Part shown: positions 44,691 to 53,476 of the stretch, one piece after another
Position numbering within the stretch: the stretch's first letter is position 1
How the letters are laid out: each line of letters begins with the position of its first letter
NCBI RefSeq assembly: GCF_000621605.1
Contig: NZ_JHXX01000005.1
Location: 124,001-188,000 of the forward strand
Origin: Butyrivibrio sp. MC2021
GTDB lineage: Bacteria > Bacillota > Clostridia > Lachnospirales > Lachnospiraceae
Reading direction: 5' to 3'
Length of the DNA stretch: 64,000 nucleotides
Notes under the pieces: model-generated
Told to the model about the DNA's origin: nothing
What the model saw: the letters and a program-made list of their open reading frames with translations, nothing else
The model's database searches: none
Program-made: the position numbers and the translations under genes

Positions 44691-46382
44691 ATGTTACAGA
44701 TCGGAAGTTTAGTTGATGGAAAATATAAAGTCCTTAGCGTTATAGGACAGGGCGGTATGAGTACCGTTTACCTTGTTATGAACGAGAAGGCAAATAAACC
44801 CTGGGCGATCAAGGAGGTCCGCAAGGACGCCGTTGCCAATTATCAGGTGGTCAGACAGAGTCTTATTACCGAGACCAATCTTTTAAAGAATCTGTCCCAC
44901 CCATATCTGCCCAGTATCGTAGATGTTATTGATGATGAGGGACGATTCCTCATCGTTATGGACTATATAGAAGGCAATACGCTGGATAAGGCCCTGGCTA
45001 CCATGGGGCCTCAGCCTCAGGAGTACGTTATCGAGTGGGGTATCCAGCTTTGCGATGTCTTTGAATATCTTCATAGCAGGACTCCTGCTATTATCTACAG
45101 AGATCTCAAGCCGGGGAATATCATGCTTCGTCCCAACGGACGTATCTGCCTGGTGGATTTCGGAACAGCAAGAGAATATAAGGCGAATCATGCCGGGGAC
45201 ACTTCATATCTTGGAACAAGAGGATTTGCGGCTCCCGAGCAGTTCGGAGGAATGGGACAGACAGACGCCAGGACGGATGTCTATTGTCTTGGTGCCACCA
45301 TGTACAATCTTTTGACAGGACACACCTCCAATGAGCCGCCTTATGAGTTCTATCCCATCAGGTATTGGAATCCCAATCTTTCCTCAGGCCTTGAGAAGAT
45401 CATTGCCAAGTGCGTTCAGAATAACCCCGCAGACAGGTATCAGTCCTGCGCTGAGGTTATGTATGATCTTCAGCACTACAAACAGCTTGACAGAGATTAT
45501 AAAAAGACAGCAAAAATGAGCGTTGCTGCTGTGGCTCTTTTGACAGCAGGGGCAGTGCTATGCGGTTCCTTGTCCTATTACTTCCACCAGGCTGCCACGG
45601 TTACAGCCACAGAGAGCTACGAGGATATGATCCTGGATGCCCTTGGTGTAGAGGATGATGCAGAGGCAATCCAGAAGTTTGCGGGAGCCATCAGGCTTCA
45701 GCCCACCAATCCGGAGGCCTTTGAGGAGATGTTGGACAACAGGATCCTGGCGGATGACTGTTTTACCGCAGAGGAGGATGAGAGTCTTCGAAGGCTCCTT
45801 ATAACCGGCTGTGACGGAACCACCATTGAGAAGGCTTTTGCTGCCAACCGTGCAGCCTATGATGATTTTTCCTACAAGCTTGGAATGGCATATTTTTACT
45901 GCTACGAGGATGTGGGAAACAAGCAGCTTTCCCTTAAGTGGCTCAAGATAGCCATGACCTCCCAGTATCTGGATGACAGCCAGAGAGACAGGGCTGCAAG
46001 GCTTCGCATTATAGCTGAGTATTACAATTCTATCGGCGGAGATCCCAAGACCGGTGACCCGGGACTTCCTTTTGATGTTTTCTGGGAGAATCTGGTAGAG
46101 ATTGCCGACGGAAATATTGCTGAAATAGATAATTCCATCACAGCGCTGATGATCTACAACGAGATAGCGCTGCAGGTTTTCCAGCACAACAATAGATTTG
46201 TGGCTGCCGGAGTTTCCTATGATGATATGGAGCAGGAGCTCAACTCCATCAGTGCCCATATTGCTTCTGATATTGAGGCTAAAGGGGATCTGGGGGAGCA
46301 TATCAGTAGTTTGGTTGAGGAAGCTAAAGATAATGTGGAGCAGGCACAAAAATCCATAGAGATGGCACGCCGCCAGGGGTGA
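44691..46382 (+). CDS. Membrane Ser/Thr protein kinase with helical outer domain
   Basis: 563 residues. The N-terminal kinase domain (about 8-265) is complete: glycine loop GQGGMSTVY, K41 (WAIKEV), D138 in YRDLKPGN, D156 in VDFG, GTRGFAAPEQF and RTDVYCLGATMYNLLTGH. One membrane helix follows (about 277-299), then about 260 outer residues of TPR-like helices (AIQKFAGAIRLQPTNPEAFEEML; LSLKWLKIAM). PASTA repeats are absent. Kinase-TM-helical is also the layout of EssB/YukC, whose kinase fold is inactive. With the PP2C protein and two FHA proteins it forms a complete phospho-relay. Confidence 0.92.
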   Translation: MLQIGSLVDGKYKVLSVIGQGGMSTVYLVMNEKANKPWAIKEVRKDAVANYQVVRQSLITETNLLKNLSHPYLPSIVDVIDDEGRFLIVMDYIEGNTLDKALATMGPQPQEYVIEWGIQLCDVFEYLHSRTPAIIYRDLKPGNIMLRPNGRICLVDFGTAREYKANHAGDTSYLGTRGFAAPEQFGGMGQTDARTDVYCLGATMYNLLTGHTSNEPPYEFYPIRYWNPNLSSGLEKIIAKCVQNNPADRYQSCAEVMYDLQHYKQLDRDYKKTAKMSVAAVALLTAGAVLCGSLSYYFHQAATVTATESYEDMILDALGVEDDAEAIQKFAGAIRLQPTNPEAFEEMLDNRILADDCFTAEEDESLRRLLITGCDGTTIEKAFAANRAAYDDFSYKLGMAYFYCYEDVGNKQLSLKWLKIAMTSQYLDDSQRDRAARLRIIAEYYNSIGGDPKTGDPGLPFDVFWENLVEIADGNIAEIDNSITALMIYNEIALQVFQHNNRFVAAGVSYDDMEQELNSISAHIASDIEAKGDLGEHISSLVEEAKDNVEQAQKSIEMARRQG

Positions 46383-46448
46383 TTTTTTGTGAGGACGAAT
46401 TCGCCAGTGTACCTACCTACCAAAAAAAACAAAAATCTGGAGAAATGT

Positions 46449-47258
46449 ATGAATAAAAAGAATATTGCAATAATAGGCCTTCTGGCCACCATAGCCCTTT
46501 CCGGCTGCGGAGAGAAAGCGCCGGTCAATTCCGATCTTACCGCAGAATCCAGTTCCATAGAGGCCACCACTGAGTCTGCATCACAGACCGCATCATCGGA
46601 CGCTACAGAGTCAACATCCGCCTCCACAGAGGCTTCCGTCGAAGCCAAAACAGAACCCGATTACGACATCCCCCTTATGAACGACCTGGGGGAAACAGCA
46701 TATCTTGAGAAAGTCGGCGCAAAGAAATACGATTACACCGAAGCTTTCGAACTCACCGATGACCTCAGGGGGACAATAGAAACCCTCTTCCTCGTAGTTG
46801 GAAGGTATGATTCTGAAAGCCTCGTTAAAAAGGCCGACTGGAAGGACATTTTTGTCGACAGATTCCTCAAGAATTCATGGTACAGCTGCAGTTATCTGTC
46901 AAATATATACGATGGCGACAGCCTTATGGATAAAGATCAGATCGAGTACTTCCAGTACAGCATCACCGGCAAATACGTCGAATTCCCTGAGTATGCAAAC
47001 AGCCCCCTGGACACCGCAGAGGCTTCCAGCGGCTTCAACACCGCCAACATTATCGATTATGAAGTAGCTGAATCCGGCGATGAAATTCACCTTTCCGCCA
47101 ATGTGGGAATGTGCGAGGGCATAAAAGAGGATTACGATTACACCTACAAGATGGATGTAGTCCTTGTTAAGAACCCCTACAGCTGCTTTAACGGCTACAA
47201 CATAGTCTCTTTAGACTATGAAGAGAATACATCCTATCAGGCCCCCGACGGCAAATAG
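46449..47258 (+). CDS. Lipoprotein, apparently cut short by an in-frame TAG
   Basis: 269 residues: lipoprotein signal (ATIALSGCGE), a Ser/Thr/Glu linker, and a globular part (DIPLMNDLGETAYLEKVGAKKY to NTSYQAPDGK) without a recognised family. ATG 46449 has TGGAG 6 bases upstream; the frame is open from GTG 46389, which would bury the signal peptide. After the TAG at 47256-47258 the same frame stays open for 36 more codons with protein-like composition, up to TAA at 47367. The gene is therefore either recently truncated or read through. It follows the kinase gene. Confidence 0.75.
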   Translation: MNKKNIAIIGLLATIALSGCGEKAPVNSDLTAESSSIEATTESASQTASSDATESTSASTEASVEAKTEPDYDIPLMNDLGETAYLEKVGAKKYDYTEAFELTDDLRGTIETLFLVVGRYDSESLVKKADWKDIFVDRFLKNSWYSCSYLSNIYDGDSLMDKDQIEYFQYSITGKYVEFPEYANSPLDTAEASSGFNTANIIDYEVAESGDEIHLSANVGMCEGIKEDYDYTYKMDVVLVKNPYSCFNGYNIVSLDYEENTSYQAPDGK

Positions 47259-47369
47259 CACGAGGACGCGGAAGGCTATTTTACATACAAGATCACCTTC
47301 ATCTTTAACGATGAAAACCCTGCGCCCTTCGAGACCATCAAGCCTATAGCAATAGATGTTAAGGAATAA
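47259..47369 (+). other. In-frame coding-like extension behind the TAG stop
   Basis: The 36 codons read HEDAEGYFTYKITFIFNDE, then NPAPFETIKPIAIDVKE, with alternating hydrophobic and charged residues as in beta strands and no rare codons. This looks like the lost C terminus of the preceding lipoprotein. Confidence 0.65.
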
Positions 47370-47405
47370 ACGGTTATACTGAAAAAAGTATTGTGGGAAG
47401 AAAAA

Positions 47406-49247
47406 ATGAAAATTAAGGGATTATCAAAAGCCGTTTTAGCCATGGTTATGGCAGCAGCTCTCTGCGCAAACACCGGGGTAGCGTATGCCGCAGAGGAAAC
47501 ATGCATATTTGAGGATAGCATTTCTGATGATGCAGATTTCATAATGGAGGAATATCCTGAGGATGAGGAACTTTCCGAGGAAATATATGAGGAATTTCCG
47601 GATCCCATTACCGAGGATGAGTCTGTGGAATCTGAAGAGGAATATTCTTATGAGATCCTGGAGGAGCTTACAGAAGACAGCGAGTGGCCCTCCGATGAGT
47701 TCGAAGAAGATTACTTTATTGATGAGAATGATGTATCCGACAATGATGTAGTTGGAATAAGCGCAGAAAAAAAGGAAAAGCCTGTAAAGGATGTGGATAT
47801 CACAACCTCAGGTGGAACCGTGATTGCAGTGAAACCCTTTAAAGGAATAAAAGATACAGTTGTACTGAACGCTGCAGTTAGTCATGGAGGAAAGGTTACC
47901 TGGAAATTTAAAAACGAAGGCGTTGCTGATATAACTACAAAGGGCAACGAAGCCACGATCAAGGCCATAAAGCCCGGAAAAATAACCGCAACAGCTATTT
48001 CCGTGGAAAATCCCAAAAATAAAGCCAAATTAAAAATACAGGTAATTCAACCTGTTACTGAAATACAAATAACAGGCAAAGACGAAGTATATGTCGGAAA
48101 AAAGGCACAGTATGAGGCACATCTCACACCGAAAACAGCGAGCAATAAAGAGGTTACCTGGTCTATAAGTGAAAAGACACAGATTGAAGGAGTTTCTATC
48201 GGTGCCACCACCGGCAAGCTTACTGTGAAGAAAACAGTCGGGGCGAATCAGACGATCACTATTGTAGCCACAGCAAAGGACGCCTGTGGTCTCAGTGTGG
48301 AAAAAAAGGTCAAGCTTATAAAGGATGTGGATATCACAGCCTCCGGAAATACCACTATTGCAACCCACGCCATAGGAGAATTGAAGGAGACAGTGGAACT
48401 GACTGCTTCAGTGCATAGTGGCGGCGATGTTTCCTGGAAATTTGAAAACAAAAATGTTGCGGATATCAGTTACAAAGGTAACAAGGCAACCATAAAGGCC
48501 AAAAATCCCGGAACTGTAATAGCGACAGCCATAGAAAAGAATCCTGACGGAACCGAACATAAAGCTAAGATTAAAATAAAAGTTATCACACCTCCCTCAA
48601 AGCTTAGTCTGACAGTCCCTTTCGACAGAATGGAAGATTATGTGGCCATGGGATGCAGCCTTAAATTTACACCTTCCTTTGAAAATAAGTATGGCAAGCC
48701 CACTGTCAAAAAAATTGCCTGGGATTATGAGGTTGTCGGTCTTGACAACAAACGTGAGCAGAAGATAAATCTCAGCGCGGATGCCCAGCAGAAGATAAAG
48801 GACAAAAAATACTTTTTTACCTTCAAAAAAGGAACTGTTAAGATGGTCGGCGAAGAGGCCTATGAAAAACAGTCCAAGGAGCTATGGAAAGAAAACAGGA
48901 GCTATCATTATGCTATTCTGGTGAAGGCATCCACAACTGACGGTTCAAATCTTACAGCGAGTCAGCTGGTAATGCCTATTCCGGGAAACAATACTATGAC
49001 GATAGCAAATAATAAGCGGACAGTATGGGAAGGACAAAAAAATCTGGACTTTATTTATATCCATACCAATAAAGGATTAAAGCGAGTTTATATTACATAT
49101 TCCAAAAAAGGAATAGCAGATGCCCACGTTGATGGGGCAGGTCTGGTATGGGTCAAGGGGTTAAAGGCCGGAACTACAACCGTTACAATTCATTCAATGG
49201 ATGGCACGGGGGTGAAGGCGACTTTAAAGATAACCGTAAAAAAATAG
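47406..49247 (+). CDS. Secreted Big2 (bacterial Ig-like) protein B
   Basis: 613 residues: signal peptide (MKIKGLSKAVLAMVMAAAL to AYAAEE), an acidic leader (about 30-120, Glu/Asp/Ser), then Big2 domains. Two copies of a domain start with KDVDIT-SG and continue VSWKFENKNVADI or VTWKFKNEGVADI, KGN-ATIKA. The C-terminal third parallels the protein at 41488. It ends LKITVKK with no anchor. ATG 47406 is used (GGGAAG upstream); upstream in-frame TTG 47391 would only extend the signal peptide. Confidence 0.83.
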   Translation: MKIKGLSKAVLAMVMAAALCANTGVAYAAEETCIFEDSISDDADFIMEEYPEDEELSEEIYEEFPDPITEDESVESEEEYSYEILEELTEDSEWPSDEFEEDYFIDENDVSDNDVVGISAEKKEKPVKDVDITTSGGTVIAVKPFKGIKDTVVLNAAVSHGGKVTWKFKNEGVADITTKGNEATIKAIKPGKITATAISVENPKNKAKLKIQVIQPVTEIQITGKDEVYVGKKAQYEAHLTPKTASNKEVTWSISEKTQIEGVSIGATTGKLTVKKTVGANQTITIVATAKDACGLSVEKKVKLIKDVDITASGNTTIATHAIGELKETVELTASVHSGGDVSWKFENKNVADISYKGNKATIKAKNPGTVIATAIEKNPDGTEHKAKIKIKVITPPSKLSLTVPFDRMEDYVAMGCSLKFTPSFENKYGKPTVKKIAWDYEVVGLDNKREQKINLSADAQQKIKDKKYFFTFKKGTVKMVGEEAYEKQSKELWKENRSYHYAILVKASTTDGSNLTASQLVMPIPGNNTMTIANNKRTVWEGQKNLDFIYIHTNKGLKRVYITYSKKGIADAHVDGAGLVWVKGLKAGTTTVTIHSMDGTGVKATLKITVKK

Positions 49248-49271
49248 ATGAAAAAAGAAACAATATAGAGA

Positions 49272-49314
49272 AGAGATTGCAAATTGTCAGTGATTTGTAA
49301 TCTCTTTATTTTTG
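49272..49314 (+). terminator. Intrinsic terminator after Big2 protein B
   Basis: AGAGATTGCAAAT (49272-49284) pairs with ATTTGTAATCTCT (49293-49305), 13 bp with one G-U pair, followed by TTATTTTTG. Confidence 0.9.
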
Positions 49315-49394
49315 TTGTAAAAATTCTCGTTTAATTGATAGAATTGCCCGCCGGTTTTAACAATATTACGAATATATTTTTCACAAAAAATTCA

Positions 49395-49424
49395 TTGCTT
49401 TTTGAATCTCCTTTATTTTATAAT
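49395..49424 (+). promoter_or_regulatory. Promoter of the second giant surface protein gene
   Basis: TTGCTT (49395-49400), an 18-base spacer and TATAAT (49419-49424). The -10 and the next bases (CGG, then a T/A-rich leader) resemble the promoter at 37466-37494. Confidence 0.65.
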
Positions 49425-49503
49425 CGGCGTACTGTTTTATAAAAAGTTTATATTTAGTTAATTTATTTTTAACCGAATATGAACCGAGGTTTTAGGAGGA
49501 AAT

Positions 49504-52500
49504 ATGAAATTTGAAAGTATGAAGTCTTTTTTTGGCAAAAGACTTATAACGGTATTGTTGGTTCCTGCAATTCTTACCTGCAATTTCACAGCTATCCATG
49601 CATCTGCTGATGAGACAATAGCAGCCATGGCAGAAGCTGAGTCTGAAGAATCTTCACAGGAAAATGCAGAAGAAACCCCAGAAGAAAACACAGAAGAAAA
49701 CCATGAGGAGCAGTCCGACGACAGCGCCCAGGATCAGGGCGAGGAGTCCCAGGACAACAGCGAAGGCGGAGATAACTACGAAGAGTCCGATGAGAGCTCT
49801 GACAGCGGCGAAGGCTCAGAAGAGGGTGAGAACTCCGAAGGCGAGGACGCTTCTTCTACAGGTGCATCCACCGAGGAAGGCGATAACACAGATTCAGGAG
49901 AGGGCGCATCTACAGGCGCAAGTTCTGATAATTCAGGCTCTGACAGCTCTACAGATGCCACATCCGCTGACTCTGCAGACGCTTCAAGCAGCGCATCATC
50001 CGATGACAGCGCCGATGCCTCCAGCAGTGCATCATCAGAGGAAGCTGCAGATGCTGCCAGCAGTGCTTCCAGCGATGAAGAGTGGGAGGATGAGGACGTA
50101 TCCGAGAACTCTGAAGGTGATGTAAGCGAAAATGATTCTGAAGATGAGGAAGAAGAGGACGAAATCGCCTTCACTTCAGAAGAAGATGTATTCGAAAACT
50201 TTGAACTTTCTATCGTTTATTATTTTGATGGCAGCAATGTTACAACCAAGGTATGCTTTCCCCGGGACTGCATCAAAGACAGGGATTTCAGTCTTAAGGG
50301 TGTAAGCGGCGAAGGCAAGGTACATTCTTTATTCACTATCGGAAGAATCAACAGTTCTTACGAGGAAGAGGGATCATATTACATCTATACCTTTGAGGGC
50401 TTTGTAAAATCATCGGATGTTTATGTTGTTGCACACAAAATACTGAGCTATGCAAACTATGGACACAATCGTGTAACCTACGAGTTTAGGGACAAAGTAA
50501 AGAAGCTTGAGGACTACAGCCCTTATCCTTCCCTTGAGGAGCTTGATTTCGGCGACGAACCTGAGGAGGTCCAGGAGGACGAAGAAGGTGGAGAAGGCGG
50601 CACAACCGACGAGACCTATGACAACACCCAGCTCTTTTACATCAACCCTTCTCAGCTTAAGAGCGATTATCTGACATACAGTATTTCATACATGAATCAT
50701 AGTGATGACGCCTGCGTATTTTCACAGTTTGACGGTGAAGATGGATGGGGCGAATCCCTTTCGGTTGATTATATTGAAAATATGAAAACCGGCGAAGTTG
50801 TGTCAAATGCCTTTGGTGAGCTTCCTGAGGGTATGATGCCCCTTACACCTCTTAAGGTTGTATATGCCATCAAGCCCCGTGATACAGGCTCCATCAACGC
50901 ACATCTCATGGCAAGACCCGGCGGACCCAGTACCCACTGCAAGATCATTGCCAACACCGATGGCAACACATCCATGAATATTGTAAATATCGATGGTGTG
51001 TATCCTGTAACCGATGTTGTAAAAGCAGCTGAGGAAAAGAATGATGACAACCTCACCCTGACAGCGGGAAATACCATCGTTATCAACACCGAGGGTACCT
51101 GCCTCACAGCCCGTGCTACAGATGACCACATCAAGGATATTGAATACATTACCTATAACTTTAGGGGTAACCGTAAAGACTGCATCGATCAGAGGTACGA
51201 TTTTTCCGCAGATCAGAAGTCCTCAGTACGAAATGTCGAGGGCAATACAAAACAGATAACTGCAAATATCGGCTTCAGCGAACCCGGTGAGTACATCATC
51301 ACCAATGTCAAGGGAAAAGATTACGCTGAGAATGAGAGCATAGATGAAAACTTCTCCACTGTAAAAGTACTCTATGCACCTAACGCACCTGTTCTTTCCC
51401 TGGATTCTCTTCATCCCGAACCCATGATCGAGGACGGTGAAAAGATCTACGAATTCGGTACTGAAGTTACCATGCAGGTAAAGATATCAGGCGGAATCAT
51501 TTTTACAGATGACCGTTTTGTAGAGATGGTAAAGAGCTGCATTAAGGCAAAATGCGACGTTGAGTGCGGCAACAGCGGAAAGGCCTACGATTATGACGTA
51601 ACCGATGTCAGCTATGCAAACGGCGTAAACAGCGCAACAATTCATTTCAGAGGCACAGGAAAGTATGTTGTTTCCGTAAGCTCCGGCAATGTGACAGATG
51701 ATTGCGGCACAGCCATTATCTGTGATGGAGTTTCAGGTGATACCTTCACAATTGAGCCTGAGGTTCCAAACGCTGCAAAGAAGACTGTTCAGAAGAGCGC
51801 ACCAAAGAACGGTTTCTACTACAATGAAGCTGTAATAGAGAGCGTTGTTTTCGACAGAAAGAACATTGAAAAATACATTTACATCGAGAATATCGAGGCA
51901 GGTCTTCCTACCAAAACTCCCAAGCTTGAGTTTGAGACAGCAGGAAAGCAGACCATTGCCAAGGCTGTCATGGACGAAGACGGCAGATACTGCTTCAAGA
52001 TCTGCTACAGAAGACGTAAGCACAGCAAAGTAGTTGAGATGGAATTTGACACCTATGTCATCGACAGAAAGGCTCCTTTCGTAAGCTTTACTGAGGTTGA
52101 GAACTTCTCAGCCAACAACGGCAAGGTTGCTCCTGTCATCAACTGCACCGATGAGAATATGGATAAAAAGGTTACTTCCATCAGAGTCATCGGCTCCAAC
52201 AACGGCGAGGTTCAGTTAAAGAACTCCGTATCAGAATCCATGGACGGAATCATTATCTCCTGCGCGGATTTCGCAAGGGATAAAAAGACCGACGACCTCT
52301 ATACCCTTGAGGCCACTGTAATGGACCTTGCAGGTAACGAGACCAAGGAGACCCTTGTATTCTCCGTTAACCGTTTCGGCTCAGTATTCGTTCTGGGCGA
52401 AGACACCAAGGCCATGAATGAGCAGTACTACACCAACGATCCTACAGATGTAACCATCACAGAAATCAACGTAGATGACCTTGTTACCCGTGACGTATCT

Positions 52501-53274
52501 GTAACCCGTGACGGAAGCCTCAGAAAGCTCAACAGCGAGACTGATTACAGGGTAAACAGACAGGGTGACAACACCAGCTGGAAGACCTATACCTACAACG
52601 TAGACAGACTCAATTTTGATAAAGACGGTGTTTACTCTGTAACTCTTTACACCAAGGACAGAGCCACCAACGAGATGGACAACAAGAGCAGAGATGCTGA
52701 GATCGAGTTCGCTGTTGATAAGACAGCTCCCAGTATCGTAGTTGCGGACATCGAAGAGCACGGAATCTACAAGGAAGAGTCCCATTCCTTCAATGTTGAC
52801 GTAACAGACAACATGGGCATTGTGAGCTTCACGGTTTACAACAACGGTAAGGCTGTAGACAGCTTCACGGGAAAAGAGCTTGAGGCAGACGGAAACGTTG
52901 AGACCATCACTCTTAAAGAGAGCAAAGAACCTCAGAACATCACTCTTATTGCCAAGGACATAGCAGGCAACAAGCAGACTCTTGTTTTCACAGACGTAAT
53001 GATCTCAACCAAGGAGATCAAGACAGCGGAGACTCCTACCAGCAGTAAGCCAAGCACTACTCCGGCTACAGCTGAGCAGCCCATCACTGTAACAGGCACA
53101 AACGACCAGGAAAATAACGACACAGAAAATGCCACAACCGGCATCTCCGGCGAGATCGACAAGAAAGAGTTCCCTTACAAGAAAGTGGGAGCTGTGGCAA
53201 TGGCACTGGCATGCGTTGCAGCCGCAGGCGGAGCAGGATTCATGATCCGCAGAAGAAAACAGAAGAAAGCGTAA
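49504..53274 (+). CDS. Giant membrane-anchored surface protein B
   Basis: 1,256 residues, paralogue of the protein at 37568 with the same plan: signal peptide (MKFESMKSFFGKRLITVLLV), a long Glu/Ser leader with a Ser/Ala/Asp stalk (about 110-205), Ig-like domains, and a C-terminal KEFPYKK, Ala/Gly-rich helix, RRRKQKKA. The N-terminal halves differ strongly, whereas about 250 residues before the anchor (FGSVFVLGEDTKAMNEQYY onward) are nearly identical in protein and largely in DNA. SD AGGAGG precedes ATG 49504. Probably an alternative version of the same surface structure. Confidence 0.85.
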   Translation: MKFESMKSFFGKRLITVLLVPAILTCNFTAIHASADETIAAMAEAESEESSQENAEETPEENTEENHEEQSDDSAQDQGEESQDNSEGGDNYEESDESSDSGEGSEEGENSEGEDASSTGASTEEGDNTDSGEGASTGASSDNSGSDSSTDATSADSADASSSASSDDSADASSSASSEEAADAASSASSDEEWEDEDVSENSEGDVSENDSEDEEEEDEIAFTSEEDVFENFELSIVYYFDGSNVTTKVCFPRDCIKDRDFSLKGVSGEGKVHSLFTIGRINSSYEEEGSYYIYTFEGFVKSSDVYVVAHKILSYANYGHNRVTYEFRDKVKKLEDYSPYPSLEELDFGDEPEEVQEDEEGGEGGTTDETYDNTQLFYINPSQLKSDYLTYSISYMNHSDDACVFSQFDGEDGWGESLSVDYIENMKTGEVVSNAFGELPEGMMPLTPLKVVYAIKPRDTGSINAHLMARPGGPSTHCKIIANTDGNTSMNIVNIDGVYPVTDVVKAAEEKNDDNLTLTAGNTIVINTEGTCLTARATDDHIKDIEYITYNFRGNRKDCIDQRYDFSADQKSSVRNVEGNTKQITANIGFSEPGEYIITNVKGKDYAENESIDENFSTVKVLYAPNAPVLSLDSLHPEPMIEDGEKIYEFGTEVTMQVKISGGIIFTDDRFVEMVKSCIKAKCDVECGNSGKAYDYDVTDVSYANGVNSATIHFRGTGKYVVSVSSGNVTDDCGTAIICDGVSGDTFTIEPEVPNAAKKTVQKSAPKNGFYYNEAVIESVVFDRKNIEKYIYIENIEAGLPTKTPKLEFETAGKQTIAKAVMDEDGRYCFKICYRRRKHSKVVEMEFDTYVIDRKAPFVSFTEVENFSANNGKVAPVINCTDENMDKKVTSIRVIGSNNGEVQLKNSVSESMDGIIISCADFARDKKTDDLYTLEATVMDLAGNETKETLVFSVNRFGSVFVLGEDTKAMNEQYYTNDPTDVTITEINVDDLVTRDVSVTRDGSLRKLNSETDYRVNRQGDNTSWKTYTYNVDRLNFDKDGVYSVTLYTKDRATNEMDNKSRDAEIEFAVDKTAPSIVVADIEEHGIYKEESHSFNVDVTDNMGIVSFTVYNNGKAVDSFTGKELEADGNVETITLKESKEPQNITLIAKDIAGNKQTLVFTDVMISTKEIKTAETPTSSKPSTTPATAEQPITVTGTNDQENNDTENATTGISGEIDKKEFPYKKVGAVAMALACVAAAGGAGFMIRRRKQKKA
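49850..50090 (+). repeat. Ser/Ala/Asp low-complexity coding repeat in surface protein B
   Basis: Degenerate repeats for SSTGAS, DASSSASS and DAASSASS over about 80 residues, matching the repeat region of the paralogue. Confidence 0.75.
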
Positions 53275-53286
53275 GCTTTATATTTG

Positions 53287-53322
53287 AGAAAGTGAGGCCT
53301 TAGACCTCACTTTCTTTGCTTT
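53287..53322 (+). terminator. Intrinsic terminator after surface protein B
   Basis: AGAAAGTGAGG (53287-53297) pairs perfectly with CCTCACTTTCT (53305-53315) over a 7-base loop, then TTGCTTT. It closes the secretion island. Confidence 0.9.
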
Positions 53323-53383
53323 ACGATGGGGGACATTGATGTTATTATGTTGGGGAAATTCTGAAGAAAGTTATGTTGGGAAA

Positions 53384-53440
53384 ATGAGAATAAAAGGATT
53401 GTTTAAGACAGGTTTGGCCACGGCTCTGGCTTATCACTGA
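53384..53440 (+). pseudogene. Remnant of a signal-peptide start, 18 codons
   Basis: ATG 53384 opens MRIKGLFKTGLATALAYH and stops at 53440. The first residues match the start of Big2 protein B (MKIKGLSKAVLAMVMA), and GTTGGGAAA precedes both. It looks like the 5' end of a deleted third Big2 gene at the edge of the island. Confidence 0.5.
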
Positions 53441-53476
53441 CCAAAAATATTAAGATTGTTCCATAGGAGGCAAAAG

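Noticed and set aside
45558-46349. 263-codon open frame antisense to the kinase gene
   Set aside because: Lies wholly inside the kinase coding sequence and mirrors its codon pattern; no promoter or SD.
53160-53274. LPXTG sortase signal at the end of surface protein B
   Set aside because: No LPXTG or near variant exists before the helix; only FPYKK is present, reported separately as a possible different signal.
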